Origin: JAENVU01 sp963765075
GTDB lineage: Bacteria; Actinomycetota; Acidimicrobiia; IMCC26256; JAENVU01
Direction: 5' to 3'
Assembly (NCBI GenBank): GCA_963765075.1
Contig: CAVXVA010000003.1
Location: 806,001 to 870,000, forward strand
Length of the DNA: 64,000 nt
The position numbers were made by a program, and so were the translations under genes. Of this stretch, positions 50,957-59,317 are shown piece by piece. How positions within the stretch are numbered: the stretch's first letter is position 1; each line of letters begins with the position of its first letter. Under the pieces are notes generated by a model, which was given only the letters and a program-made list of their open reading frames with translations, ran no database searches and was not told the DNA's origin.

Positions 50957-51561
50957 GAGCGGAGCAACTCCCTTGCTTGGGCCTCATCTCCGGATTTCAC
51001 GAGGTCGAGAATGCCGGAATCGAAGGCCCGCCGCCAATCGGCGTCTTCACTGGAACGCCCGCTCGACCGGATCGCTTCCCTGGCCTCCGACAAGAGCTCG
51101 AGGAGCGTCTCGTACTCGGGGCCCATCTCGGTCGCGACGTGATTCTTCAGGAAGGTCGCGAGTGCCGGACTCCGCCCATTTGTCCCGACCGTGACCACCA
51201 GATCACCCCGCCGGACGATCGACATCAGGGTGAAGGAGCAGTTCGCCGGGTCGTCCGCCGAGTTGGTCCACACCCGCCGTTCCTCGCCGGCATCGAAGAC
51301 CGCCTGGTTCACCGCGGCGTTCGCGGTGGCCGTGATGGCCAACCAGGCGTCGTCGAGATCGGACGGGCGGAACTCCCTGGCGTCCCACCGCAATCGCCCG
51401 GCGGTCGCGGCGTCGCGGATCCCCTCGACGGCGTCCGGCGCGACCACAACGACGTCGGCGTCGGCGTCGAGCAACCCCTGAATCTTGCGGTGCGCGATGC
51501 GGCCCGCCCCGACGACGACACACCGACGGCCGGCCACGAGGAAGTTCGCCGGGTATCCCAC
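50947..51561 (-). CDS. Precorrin-2 dehydrogenase / sirohydrochlorin ferrochelatase-like protein
   Basis: This is a 204-aa protein matching the N-terminal part of CysG and yeast Met8. It has an NAD-binding loop CVVVGAGRIAHRKIQGLLDA, VWTNSADDPANCSFTLMSIVRRGDLVVTVGTNGRSPALA and the ALA-synthase-like active-site Asp region DDP. It converts precorrin-2 to sirohydrochlorin and perhaps inserts iron, working on the product of the CobA half encoded downstream. GTG 51561 is 33 nt after rex. Confidence 0.9.
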   Translation of the reverse strand: MGYPANFLVAGRRCVVVGAGRIAHRKIQGLLDADADVVVVAPDAVEGIRDAATAGRLRWDAREFRPSDLDDAWLAITATANAAVNQAVFDAGEERRVWTNSADDPANCSFTLMSIVRRGDLVVTVGTNGRSPALATFLKNHVATEMGPEYETLLELLSEAREAIRSSGRSSEDADWRRAFDSGILDLVKSGDEAQARELLRSCL

Positions 51562-51594
51562 GAGACTCGGACGCGGCGCGCGCCGGATCGGTGG

Positions 51595-52266
51595 TCACGA
51601 CGCCCGATCCTTGATCCGGCGGTGCGATTGGTAGAAGGACAGGATCTGCAGTTCCGTCGCGAGGTCGACCTTGCGAACGGAGATGCCCTCCGGGACCGAG
51701 ATGATCACCGGCGCGAAGTTGAGGATCGACTGGACGCCGGCCTCGACCAACCGGTCGGCCACCGACTGGGCCGCCGCCGCCGGAGTGGCCACGATCCCGA
51801 TCGTGATCCCGCGAGACCGCACGATGTCGTCGAGTTCGTCGAGCGACTCGACCACCAGATCGCCCACCTGGCGGCCCACCTTGGCCGGGTCGGAGTCGAC
51901 GAGCGCGAGCACACGAAATCCGCGCGCACTGAGCCCGCCGTAGTTGGCCAGCGCGTTGCCCAGGTTTCCGAGGCCGACGATGGCGACCGGCCAATCGTGG
52001 GTCAGACCGAGCTCCCGCGAGATCCGGTCAAGGAGGAAGGGCACCTCGTACCCCACGCCCCGAGTTCCGTACGACCCCAGGTACGAGAGGTCCTTGCGCA
52101 CTTGTGCCGCGTTGACGCCGGCCATCTCCGCGAGGCGATCCGACGACACCGTTTCGACCGCTTCTTCAGTCGCCTCGAGCAAGGCGCGGTAGTACAACGG
52201 CAAGCGGGCGACCGCTGCCCCCGGGATCTTGCGACCTCCGACGGATCCTCCAGCGCTCGGGGTCAA
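51595..52266 (-). CDS. rex: Redox-sensing transcriptional repressor Rex
   Basis: This is a 223-aa repressor that leaves DNA when NADH rises relative to NAD+. The N-terminal winged helix reads VARLPLYYRALLE ... LAEMAGVNAAQVRKDLSYLGSYGTRGVGY, and the C-terminal Rossmann domain has VAIVGLGNLGNALANYGG and FAPVIISVPEGISVRKVDLATELQ. It leads the heme cluster, as in the rex-hemACD operon of Streptomyces coelicolor. The start is a TTG at 52266. A half-conserved Rex operator lies 64 nt upstream, implying autoregulation. Confidence 0.96.
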   Translation of the reverse strand: MTPSAGGSVGGRKIPGAAVARLPLYYRALLEATEEAVETVSSDRLAEMAGVNAAQVRKDLSYLGSYGTRGVGYEVPFLLDRISRELGLTHDWPVAIVGLGNLGNALANYGGLSARGFRVLALVDSDPAKVGRQVGDLVVESLDELDDIVRSRGITIGIVATPAAAAQSVADRLVEAGVQSILNFAPVIISVPEGISVRKVDLATELQILSFYQSHRRIKDRAS

Positions 52267-52329
52267 ACCGGTACCTACCTCAGAAGTCGAACGGCCGAAT
52301 GGACGAAGTCGGCTCCAAGGTACCCCGGA

Positions 52330-52347
52330 TCGTGCAGTTCTTCACAA
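52330..52347. promoter_or_regulatory. Candidate Rex operator upstream of rex
   Basis: TCGTGCAGTTCTTCACAA matches the consensus TTGTGAA-N4-TTCACAA perfectly in the right half and at 5 of 7 positions in the left. It is the only such site I accepted in the window. Position and the known autoregulation of actinobacterial rex support it. Confidence 0.6.
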
Positions 52348-52466
52348 GCGAGACCGTCACCGCGGCGGCCACGGACGGTGAAATCTCACCTCACGCACGG
52401 TCATGCACCGGCGGGGTCGAACTCGAACCCAGCGGGGGCCGGGTCGACGCGTACGCTCGGCGCCCC

Positions 52467-53234
52467 ATGGTCATTGGCCTCGCCTTCCTCGCCACCGCCG
52501 TCGCCACGCTGTTCGTCCAGGCGACGCTGGCGCGGGCCACGACCTTCCGCCGCCCCCAGGACCGGGCCTGGACGATTGCCCTGGCGCTGTTCGCGTTGGC
52601 CTCGGCCGCGTTGGCGACGGGGGTGTCGACCGGTTGGGACAACGGCACCTTCCGGGTCTTCTACCTGCTCGGCGCCATCTTGTCGGTGCCGTGGTTGGCA
52701 CTCGGCACCGTCTACCTGCTCACACCATTGCGAGTCGGCCGGCGCGTCGAGCGGGTTCTCGTGTTCGCGAGCGGCCTGGCGACCGGCGTCCTCCTCACCG
52801 CTCCGATGGAACCGGTCCAGGGCACCGCAATCCCGGTCGGCAAGGACGTGTTCGGGGTGTTCCCGCGGGTGCTCGCGGCGGTCGCAAGTGGGGTCGGAGC
52901 CACCGTCATCATCGTGGGCGCGCTGGTCTCGGCCTGGCGCTTCGCGCAGGATCGCGGCGCCCCCGGACACGCGCGGCGCGCCCTCGCCAACGTGCTGATC
53001 GCGTTGGGCACGCTCGTCCTGTCGAGCGGCGGGCTGATCCAGGGGATCGCGGGCAAGGACCAAGCCTTCGTGGCCTCACTCGCGCTCGGCATCAGCGTGA
53101 TCTACTCAGGGTTCCTGGTTGCCGCGAGCGCACGAGCGAGGCTGGCCACCGTCGAACCGACCGACGGGGACCGCGCCGACGGCGAGGCTCAGGCGGGGAG
53201 TTCGAGCCGACGGCGCAGCAACTTGCCCGCCTGA
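52467..53234 (+). CDS. Seven-TM membrane protein of unknown function
   Basis: This is a 255-aa protein made almost entirely of seven hydrophobic helices, with a short polar C-terminus (TDGDRADGEAQAGSSSRRRSNLPA). No family was recognised. The ATG at 52467 is where the hydrophobic part begins. The upstream open frame carries the Rex operator and a polar stretch without helices, so it was not used. A TACGCT box ends 9 nt before the ATG. Its last 46 nt overlap the acyl-CoA ligase gene on the other strand. Confidence 0.7.
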   Translation: MVIGLAFLATAVATLFVQATLARATTFRRPQDRAWTIALALFALASAALATGVSTGWDNGTFRVFYLLGAILSVPWLALGTVYLLTPLRVGRRVERVLVFASGLATGVLLTAPMEPVQGTAIPVGKDVFGVFPRVLAAVASGVGATVIIVGALVSAWRFAQDRGAPGHARRALANVLIALGTLVLSSGGLIQGIAGKDQAFVASLALGISVIYSGFLVAASARARLATVEPTDGDRADGEAQAGSSSRRRSNLPA

Positions 53235-54649
53235 TTCCGCGGGAGTTCGTCGAGGATCTGTACCGACGCCGGCACCTTGTAGCGCGCGAGTCGCTGGGCC
53301 ACATGGTCGCGCAGGATCGGGAGTGTCGGCGTCCGGCCCGGAACCGCGACGACGAACGCCGCGACGGCTTCGCCCGTGCGTTCGTTCGGTACGCCGATGA
53401 CCGCGGCGTCGGCGACATCGGGGTGTTCGAGGAGCACGTCTTCGACTTCGGCCGGGTAGACGTTGAAGCCGGACACGATGATGAGGTCCTTCATCCGGTC
53501 CACCAGGCTCAAGAAACCGTGGTCGCCGGCCACCGCCACGTCGCCGGTCCGTAACCATCCGTCCTGGAGCACCCGGCTCGTCGCCTCCGGGTCGTCCCAG
53601 TAGCCCGTGAAGACGTTGGGTCCGCGCACCCAGATTTCTCCGGGGTCACCGACGGCAACGTCGGAACCGTCGGTGTCGACCAGCCGGACATCGACGCCGG
53701 GCAGCGGCGGGCCGATCGAGCCGACGTGCGGCGCGCGATCGACGGCGGTGGTCGCAACGATCGGTGCCGCCTCGGTGAGGCCGTATCCCTCGTAGATCGT
53801 CGTGCCGAAGCGTTCGCGGAAACTCGCAGCGACCTTGTCGGGGAGCTCCGCGGCGCCCGAGACGGCGAGCCGCACCGAACCGAATGCGGTGGCCGGAGCC
53901 TCGGCGTCGCTGAGTTCCAAGATCGCCGTGAACATCGCCGGGACCCCGGCGAAGATGGTCACGGCCTCACGTCGGACCAACTCGACCGCTTCGAGCGGGT
54001 CGAACTGGGGCAGGAGGACCGACCGAATCCCACCGGCCAGCGCCACACCGAGCGCGACGTTGAGGCCGAACACGTGGGAGAAGGGCAGCGTGGCCAAGCC
54101 GACGTCTTCCGGACCGACCTGGAGGCCCGGATGGGACTGCACCTGCCCGATGTTGGCGGCGAGGTTGCCGTGGGTGAGCATCGCTGCTCGCGGCGCACCG
54201 GCGGTGCCGGAGGTGAAGAGCAGCACCGCCAGTTCGGAGTCGTCTCGCTCGACCTCGGCCCCCATCGGTGGACCCGGCGGCAGGTCGCTACTCGCCACCG
54301 CGCCGGGAAGCTCCAGGAGGTGATCGACGCCTCGACCACACACCACGACGCCCGCGCCCACGCGGGCGATCTCGGCGCGATGCGCAGGCGCCGGCGTCGA
54401 AGGGTTGAGCGGCACCGCGACGGCACCACACCACAACGTGCCCAAATACGCCCCGACGAAGCTCAGGTCGTTCCACGCGGCGATCGCGACCCGATCGCCG
54501 GGCTCGACCCCGAGGCGCTCCAAGCTCGCCGCCGTGTGTGCGGCCAGTGCTTCCAACTCGGAAAAGGACAGCGTGACGTCGCCGTCGACGATCGCCGGGG
54601 CGTCGGGACGCGGCTCGGCGTGGCGGAGCAGGACCGACACGAGATTCAC
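53189..54649 (-). CDS. AMP-binding long-chain fatty acid-CoA ligase family protein
   Basis: This is a 486-aa adenylate-forming enzyme that activates a carboxylic acid as acyl-AMP and then acyl-CoA. Motifs are LLFTSGTAGAPRAAMLTHGNL (P-loop), YEGYGLTEAAP, WLRTGDVAV and the C-terminal catalytic lysine in PRNQAGKLLRRR. The substrate is unknown. GTG 54649 (VNLVSVLLRHAEPRPDAPAI) fits the family N-terminus; an ATG at 54679 is the alternative. The 3' end overlaps the convergent 7-TM gene. Confidence 0.9.
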   Translation of the reverse strand: MNLVSVLLRHAEPRPDAPAIVDGDVTLSFSELEALAAHTAASLERLGVEPGDRVAIAAWNDLSFVGAYLGTLWCGAVAVPLNPSTPAPAHRAEIARVGAGVVVCGRGVDHLLELPGAVASSDLPPGPPMGAEVERDDSELAVLLFTSGTAGAPRAAMLTHGNLAANIGQVQSHPGLQVGPEDVGLATLPFSHVFGLNVALGVALAGGIRSVLLPQFDPLEAVELVRREAVTIFAGVPAMFTAILELSDAEAPATAFGSVRLAVSGAAELPDKVAASFRERFGTTIYEGYGLTEAAPIVATTAVDRAPHVGSIGPPLPGVDVRLVDTDGSDVAVGDPGEIWVRGPNVFTGYWDDPEATSRVLQDGWLRTGDVAVAGDHGFLSLVDRMKDLIIVSGFNVYPAEVEDVLLEHPDVADAAVIGVPNERTGEAVAAFVVAVPGRTPTLPILRDHVAQRLARYKVPASVQILDELPRNQAGKLLRRRLELPA

Positions 54650-54805
54650 AGGCCTGGATTGTGACAGGTCGCCATACATACGTGCCCAACCAGCGGTTCT
54701 CGGGAAATCCGCGACTTCGGCTCAAGCCCTCGCCCCGGAACGCCGATGCATGGAGCGTTCCACCAATGGAAATGGGAGCACAACGGGGCGAAATGGGAGG
54801 CACCG

Positions 54806-55468
54806 ATGCGATTCCGAAAGGCGGTCACCGGAGTTGCCGTCGTGATGACGGTCCTGGGTTCATGGTTGGTTACTGCCGCACCGGCAGGAGCAACTGCTGA
54901 TTCAGGGGCGGAGGCGGATTTCGTCGCCCGCACCAACGCGCTGCGAGCCTCACAGGGGCTCCCGGCACTCATTGTCAACGGCACACTCGTCGCCAAGGCC
55001 CGCGGTTGGGCAGAACACATGGCGGCGGTCAATGCCATCAGCCACTCGAATCTCTCCGATGGCGCGCCCTCTGAATGGACGCGACTCGGCGAGAACGTCG
55101 GGCGCGGACCCAGCGTGGACTCGATCCACAACGCGCTCGTCGGTTCATCAGAGCACTACAGAAATCTCACCGATCCGGGGTTCCGGTATGTGGGTGTGGG
55201 CGTTGTGAATGCCAACGGGACGTATTACGTCTCCGAGGTATTCATGGAATCAGCCTCCCAGCCCGCCCCAAGCACGTCTGCACCTGCGGCCGTAACCCCG
55301 TCGTCGGGGCAGCGGTCGGCGCCATCGGCGCCGGCCGCCGCTCCGGCACCTCCTCCGCCGAACCCGCTCGAGGGCTATCCCCCCGGCCTGTACCTCAAGC
55401 CCGGCTGGGACCAGCCGCCCTCGACGTACGGCTCGATCTATCTCCAGGGCCTCTACCGCGTCTCGTAG
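54806..55468 (+). CDS. Secreted CAP (SCP/PR-1) domain protein
   Basis: This is a 220-aa protein. A signal peptide covers about residues 1-28 (AVVMTVLGSWLVTAAPAGATA, cleavage after ATA). The CAP domain (about 33-150) shows FVARTNALRASQGLPAL, WAEHMAA, SHSNLSDG, RLGENVG and YVGVGVVNANGTYYVSEVF. A Ser/Ala/Pro-rich linker leads to a Tyr/Gly/Pro-rich tail (GYPPGLYLKPGWDQPP). Bacterial CAP proteins are extracellular with mostly unknown activity. ATG 54806 has GGGAGG 5 nt upstream, and upstream Met codons lack a ribosome binding site. Confidence 0.9.
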   Translation: MRFRKAVTGVAVVMTVLGSWLVTAAPAGATADSGAEADFVARTNALRASQGLPALIVNGTLVAKARGWAEHMAAVNAISHSNLSDGAPSEWTRLGENVGRGPSVDSIHNALVGSSEHYRNLTDPGFRYVGVGVVNANGTYYVSEVFMESASQPAPSTSAPAAVTPSSGQRSAPSAPAAAPAPPPPNPLEGYPPGLYLKPGWDQPPSTYGSIYLQGLYRVS

Positions 55469-55497
55469 GCGCAACCGGTGTGCTCACTGGTTCCGGC

Positions 55498-55590
55498 CTA
55501 CGGGTTCAGGTGGACGACGAACTGCAGGAAGCTCGCGGTCAGGATCAAGAGCAGCAACCCCACAATGGCAATCGTCGTCCCGCGTCTCAT
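55498..55590 (-). CDS. 30-aa single-TM peptide coupled to the SAM hydroxide adenosyltransferase gene
   Basis: The ATG (55588-55590) overlaps the stop of the preceding gene as ATGA. The product MRRGTTIAIVGLLLLILT... is a basic N-terminus followed by one transmembrane helix of about 20 residues and a short tail ending VVHLNP. Its composition is that of a genuine small membrane protein. The function is unknown. Confidence 0.6.
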   Translation of the reverse strand: MRRGTTIAIVGLLLLILTASFLQFVVHLNP

Positions 55591-56408
55591 GCTCCTCCTC
55601 CATCCGGGATGATCGTGACCGCCGAGCCCGCGCCGATGCCGCAACTCTCGGCCGCCGACGCGCGATCGAGCGCCAGCGAGACCAACCCGTAGGAGTCGAC
55701 GATCAACGCCAGCTCCGACGGTTTCGCCTCGGCGTAGGTCGACACCCACCGAGCTTGGCGAGCACTCGTCCCGAATCGCACTTCCACCGTCGCCTCGGGC
55801 GCGATTCCGAGCGAACGGAGTTCGTCGGGATCGATGTTGAGCTGGGCGTTGCCGTACCGGTCGACCCACCACACTTCTCCGACGATCGTGCCGTCCTCGA
55901 TATTGGGCAGCGGTACCAAGGCGGGCGTGAGGCTGTTCACGTCGATGGCCTCGCCCAAGTCCTCGAACGCGACGCCTCGGGCGAGGAAACCGGCGGCCGG
56001 TGCGAACACATCGCGGCCGGCGAACGTCGGCCCCGGCGAGTCGATCTGGTACTCGTCGTTGGTGAGCGACACCACTCGTGAGGCGCCGCCGAGCATCGCA
56101 ACCGCGGGTGCGAGCAGGCCGTTGTCGGGACCGATGAAGATCATCGATTCCGTCTCGACCGCCACCGCCCGCCGATCGGTGCCGACCCCCGGATCCACGA
56201 CTGCGAGCACGATGCCATCGGGCAGGTACTGCACCGATCGCACCAGCGTGAGCGCACCGGCGCGAATGTTGTGCGCCGGAATGTCGTGGGTGATGTCGAG
56301 GATCTTCAGGTCGGGCGCCACGCCCACGAGCACGGCCTTGCACACTCCGACGAACTCGTCCGCGTATCCGTAGTCGGACAGGAACGAGACATGGTCGGGG
56401 GCACTCAC
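55587..56408 (-). CDS. SAM hydroxide adenosyltransferase (DUF62) family protein
   Basis: This is a 273-aa enzyme of the fluorinase/chlorinase superfamily. Typical segments are FLSDYGYADEFVGVCKAVL, ILDITHDIPAHNIRAGALTL, VVDPGVGTDRRAV, FIGPDNGLLAP, FAGRDVFAPAAGFLA and WVDRYGNAQLNI. Housekeeping members use hydroxide to cleave SAM to adenosine and methionine. I see no evidence for halide use. GTG 56408 is 8 nt after a TACCGT box. Confidence 0.9.
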   Translation of the reverse strand: MSAPDHVSFLSDYGYADEFVGVCKAVLVGVAPDLKILDITHDIPAHNIRAGALTLVRSVQYLPDGIVLAVVDPGVGTDRRAVAVETESMIFIGPDNGLLAPAVAMLGGASRVVSLTNDEYQIDSPGPTFAGRDVFAPAAGFLARGVAFEDLGEAIDVNSLTPALVPLPNIEDGTIVGEVWWVDRYGNAQLNIDPDELRSLGIAPEATVEVRFGTSARQARWVSTYAEAKPSELALIVDSYGLVSLALDRASAAESCGIGAGSAVTIIPDGGGA

Positions 56409-56465
56409 GCCCGCCGACGGTACTGGCTGATCGACCGAACCGACGAGCCGATACGCGGTCTCGGG

Positions 56466-57278
56466 TCAGGATCCCGCCGAACGACCCAACGCTCGAGATC
56501 GCTCGGCGGCGGCCGTCACCGCGTCGAGGACTGCCGCGCGCAGCGATCGGTCCTCCAACGCCCGCAGACCGGCGGCGGTGGTGCCGCCCGGCGAGGTGAC
56601 CGCGGCCCGGAGTTGCTCGGCCGAATCGCTGCCGTCGGTCAGCATCACCCCGGCCCCGCGGATCGTGCCGTTCACCAAGGTGGTCGCCACGTCACGCGGC
56701 AGACCGTTGAGCACTCCGGCTTCGATCATCGCTTCGGCGAGGAGGAACACGTAGGCCGGTCCCGATCCCGACAACCCGGTCACGGCATCGAGCAGCTTCT
56801 CGGGCACCGTGACCACGGTGCCGACCGCTCCGAGGAGTCGTTCGGCCGTGCCCAGATGGAGTTCGCTCGCGTGCGTCCCTCCGGCAATCGCCGCGACTCC
56901 CTCACCCACCAACGCCGGGGTATTCGGCATGGCCCGCACGACCGGGCGACCTGGTACCGAGGCTTCGAGTTCGGCGATGGTCACCCCCGCCGCGATCGAC
57001 ACCACGAGGGCATCCGGCGCAAGTGTGGCCAGAGCGCCCTCGAGGACCTCGGCGACATCGGCGGGTTTCACCGCGACCACGACCACGTCGGCCTCACCGA
57101 CGACCCAGGACGCGCTCGGGCCCACCCGGACTCCGGCGAGTTCGCCTTCCAACGCTCGGCGGCGCGCGGGATCCGCCTCGGCCACCGACAGCGACTCGGC
57201 GTCGAGCCCCGATTCCAACAAGCCCGCAACCAGGGCGGTGCCCATTCGACCGCCACCAAGCACCGCAATGTGTTCCAC
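56466..57278 (-). CDS. proC: Pyrroline-5-carboxylate reductase
   Basis: This is a 270-aa enzyme catalysing the last step of proline synthesis with NAD(P)H. It begins HIAVLGGGRMGTALVAGLL (Rossmann loop) and has VKPADVAEVL, RAMPNTPALVGEG and the C-terminal signature GLSGSGPAYVFLLAEAMIEAGV ... SPGGTTAAGLRALE. GTG 57278 lies six bases after a TAGGGT box, arguing for a leaderless transcript. Confidence 0.97.
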   Translation of the reverse strand: MEHIAVLGGGRMGTALVAGLLESGLDAESLSVAEADPARRRALEGELAGVRVGPSASWVVGEADVVVVAVKPADVAEVLEGALATLAPDALVVSIAAGVTIAELEASVPGRPVVRAMPNTPALVGEGVAAIAGGTHASELHLGTAERLLGAVGTVVTVPEKLLDAVTGLSGSGPAYVFLLAEAMIEAGVLNGLPRDVATTLVNGTIRGAGVMLTDGSDSAEQLRAAVTSPGGTTAAGLRALEDRSLRAAVLDAVTAAAERSRALGRSAGS

Positions 57279-57284
57279 GGCGCC

Positions 57285-57290
57285 ACCCTA
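57285..57290 (-). promoter_or_regulatory. Leaderless-type -10 box of proC
   Basis: TAGGGT on the minus strand is followed by GGCGCC and the GTG start of proC. This is the clearest example in the window of the TAnnnT-N6-RTG pattern. Confidence 0.55.
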
Positions 57291-57302
57291 TTGGCCGAGT
57301 CG

Positions 57303-57330
57303 CGATCGACGGTGCGACCACGGTCGATCG
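57303..57330. promoter_or_regulatory. Inverted repeat upstream of proC
   Basis: CGATCGAC (57303-57310) and GTCGATCG (57323-57330) are perfect 8-bp arms around 12 nt, placed just upstream of the proC -10 box where an operator would act. No regulator is known for it. Confidence 0.4.
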
Positions 57331-57374
57331 GGTCCGCGTGCGCAGACGCGAAAAGACCCGAGGAGCTACGCGGA

Positions 57375-57402
57375 TCGCTTCGGACTTCCCCGAACGAAGC
57401 GA
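57375..57402. repeat. Hairpin in the gap upstream of proC
   Basis: TCGCTTCG (57375-57382) and CGAAGCGA (57395-57402) form a perfect 8-bp stem with a 12-nt loop. There is no T-run after it on either strand, so it is not a standard intrinsic terminator. It lies between proC and the YbjN-like gene, in the 260-nt gap. Confidence 0.4.
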
Positions 57403-57458
57403 CCCGTTGACACCTCGGGCCTTCTCAGAATCGGCCCCCGTCGAGGTCGACGGAGGTC

Positions 57459-57487
57459 AAGATACAGTTCAAGGATTCTCAACGCAA
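57459..57487 (-). promoter_or_regulatory. Candidate second promoter toward proC
   Basis: TTGCGT (57482-57487), a 17-nt spacer and TATCTT (57459-57464) on the minus strand form a good sigma-70-like promoter, about 175 nt before proC. The surrounding 40 nt is noticeably A/T-richer than its neighbourhood and holds two copies of AATCAACGCAA-like sequence (AACGCAAATCAACGCAA). Confidence 0.35.
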
Positions 57488-57538
57488 ATCAACGCAACGA
57501 AACGGAATAGAATGATTCTGACGACCCAGACGACCGGG

Positions 57539-57988
57539 CTACCGGTAGGCGAGCGTCACGATCGCTTGGAAATATCGTTCGGTCAGCTCGAAGAGGACCC
57601 CGATGATGCGGTCGAGTTCCTGCTCGTCGAGATGCTCGAGCGCGACCCGGCCCGTCAGATACACGTCGCCATCGGGTCCGAGCGAGAAGCGGGCCCCATA
57701 GAGATCGTGATTTCGGCGCAGCAGGAACGCGTGCAGCGCCGGCAGCCGAGTCTCGTCTTCGGGGGCAGGGAGGAAATAGACCTCGTACCGCAACGTTCGC
57801 TGATGCAGGTCGAAGTAGATGGTCGCGGCATCGCGGCCGTCGCACCCGAACCGGACGTACCACCGGCGAAGCTCGGGCTCGTACTCGACGTGCTGGATCG
57901 CCGGCTCGGCCGCAATGGGTCCGAACAGGTGCCGATCGACGAGGTCGTGGACAGCGGCGACCGAAGCGGGATCTGGGCTCAGCGACAC
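57539..57988 (-). CDS. YbjN-like protein
   Basis: This is a 149-aa cytoplasmic protein. Residues 15-145 have the alternating strands and helices of the YbjN/type III chaperone-like fold (WYVRFGCDGRDAATIYFDLHQRTLRYEVYFLPAPEDE, HDLYGARFSLGPDGDVYLTGRV). Such proteins are thought to be regulators or chaperones, with no known partner here. GTG 57988 overlaps the mshA stop by 10 nt; in mycobacteria a YbjN gene also sits next to mshA. Confidence 0.75.
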   Translation of the reverse strand: MSLSPDPASVAAVHDLVDRHLFGPIAAEPAIQHVEYEPELRRWYVRFGCDGRDAATIYFDLHQRTLRYEVYFLPAPEDETRLPALHAFLLRRNHDLYGARFSLGPDGDVYLTGRVALEHLDEQELDRIIGVLFELTERYFQAIVTLAYR

Positions 57989-59211
57989 GAGACGGGCTCG
58001 CGCGCGAGCAGATCGGTGTAGAGCCGCCGCAGGCGCGCCGCGGTCATGCTCCACCCGTACCGGCGCGACCGGGCCTCCGCGGCGATCCGCATCGAGTGCG
58101 CGCCCGCCGGATCGGCGAGCAGACGCTCGATCGGATCGGCGAAGTCGATCGGATCCCGACTGTCGACCAGGTACCCGGTGACGCCGTCATCGACCAAGGA
58201 GACCAGGCCACCGACGGCGGCCGCAACGACGGGCGTTCCACACGCGGCGGCTTCGAGGGCGACGAGCCCGAAGGACTCACTGTGGCTGGGCACCAGACAC
58301 ACGTCGACCGCGCGGTAGTAGCGAGCGAGTTCGGCGTGGGATTGTGGGGGAACGAATCGCACCCGGCCCGCAAGGCCCAGCTTCGCCACCAACTCGTGCA
58401 GCCAGGCCAGTTCGGACTCGCCGTCGGGCCCACTCGGCCCGCCGACGATCAACAGGGTGGCCTCGCGATCGTGCAGTTCGGCCAAGGCCTGGACCGCGAG
58501 ATCTGCGCCCTTCAGGGGCTGGATCCGGCCGGCGAACAACAGCGCCGGCGCCGACCCGAGACCGAGGGCGCGCCGTTCGGCCTCCCGGAGGTGCGGTTCG
58601 ACCGGGTGGAAGATCTCGTGATCCACCCCCGGCGGGACGATCTCGATACGGTCCGGCGAGGCGCTGTAGAGCTCTTCGAGCTGCACCCGCTCGGCGTCGG
58701 TCGAGGCCAGCATCAGGTCGGCACAATTGACGATCTCGTGCTCGATTCGCGCTCGCAGCGCGGGATCGTCGTCGATGCCGGCGTCGGCCTTCACTCGGGC
58801 CAGCGTGTGGAACGTGGCGACGAGCGGGAGATCGAGTTCATGTTTGAGCCGGTGGCCGACCGCGCCCGACACCCAATAGTTGGCGTGGATGGCTTCGTAG
58901 GTGATGCCTCGATCAACCCGGTCCAGCGTGGCCGCCACCATGGGGTCGACCAGCTCGATCATGTCGTGCTTCGACACGGATTCCGGGGGACCGACGTCGA
59001 GGTGGACGACTCGGAAACCCGGCTCGACCTCGACCTCATCGGGGAGATCGGCGTGCTCGCGCCGGACCAACACGTCACATTCAACGCCGGCGCGGGCGAG
59101 GGCGGACGCCAATGCCCGGACGTAGACGCTCATGCCCCCGCCATCGCCCGCGCCAGGTTGCGCGAGCGGGGAGCTATGAACGGACAGAACGGCAAGACGG
59201 CGCAGGTTCAT
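57979..59211 (-). CDS. mshA: MshA-like glycosyltransferase (mycothiol biosynthesis)
   Basis: This is a 410-aa GT-B enzyme. MshA joins N-acetylglucosamine to inositol-3-phosphate, the first step of mycothiol synthesis. It has SPLAQPGAGDGGGMSVYVRALA, ATFHTLARVKAD, PPGVDHEIFHPV, FAGRIQPLKGADLAV, VPSHSESFGLVALEAAACGTPVVAAAVGGL, all in MshA order. The assignment as MshA rather than a related GT4 enzyme is supported by the neighbouring YbjN gene. ATG 59211 is chosen because MNLRRLAVLSVHSSPL begins the family core. Confidence 0.88.
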   Translation of the reverse strand: MNLRRLAVLSVHSSPLAQPGAGDGGGMSVYVRALASALARAGVECDVLVRREHADLPDEVEVEPGFRVVHLDVGPPESVSKHDMIELVDPMVAATLDRVDRGITYEAIHANYWVSGAVGHRLKHELDLPLVATFHTLARVKADAGIDDDPALRARIEHEIVNCADLMLASTDAERVQLEELYSASPDRIEIVPPGVDHEIFHPVEPHLREAERRALGLGSAPALLFAGRIQPLKGADLAVQALAELHDREATLLIVGGPSGPDGESELAWLHELVAKLGLAGRVRFVPPQSHAELARYYRAVDVCLVPSHSESFGLVALEAAACGTPVVAAAVGGLVSLVDDGVTGYLVDSRDPIDFADPIERLLADPAGAHSMRIAAEARSRRYGWSMTAARLRRLYTDLLAREPVSCR

Positions 59212-59317
59212 GGGGTCTGGGGATCCTAACGCCAGGGCCCCGAATCCCATTCCTGACTGCCCGAGGTCACAGTTCGGCGGCGCCCGACCGCCCGCCACGC
59301 GGGCCGAGACCCCCCGA

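Noticed and set aside
55587..56408. A fluorinase or chlorinase
   Set aside because: The sequence fits the common housekeeping SAM hydroxide adenosyltransferases and there is no halogenation gene context.
57375..57402. Intrinsic terminator downstream of the YbjN-like gene or upstream of proC
   Set aside because: The stem is good but there is no T-run on either strand.
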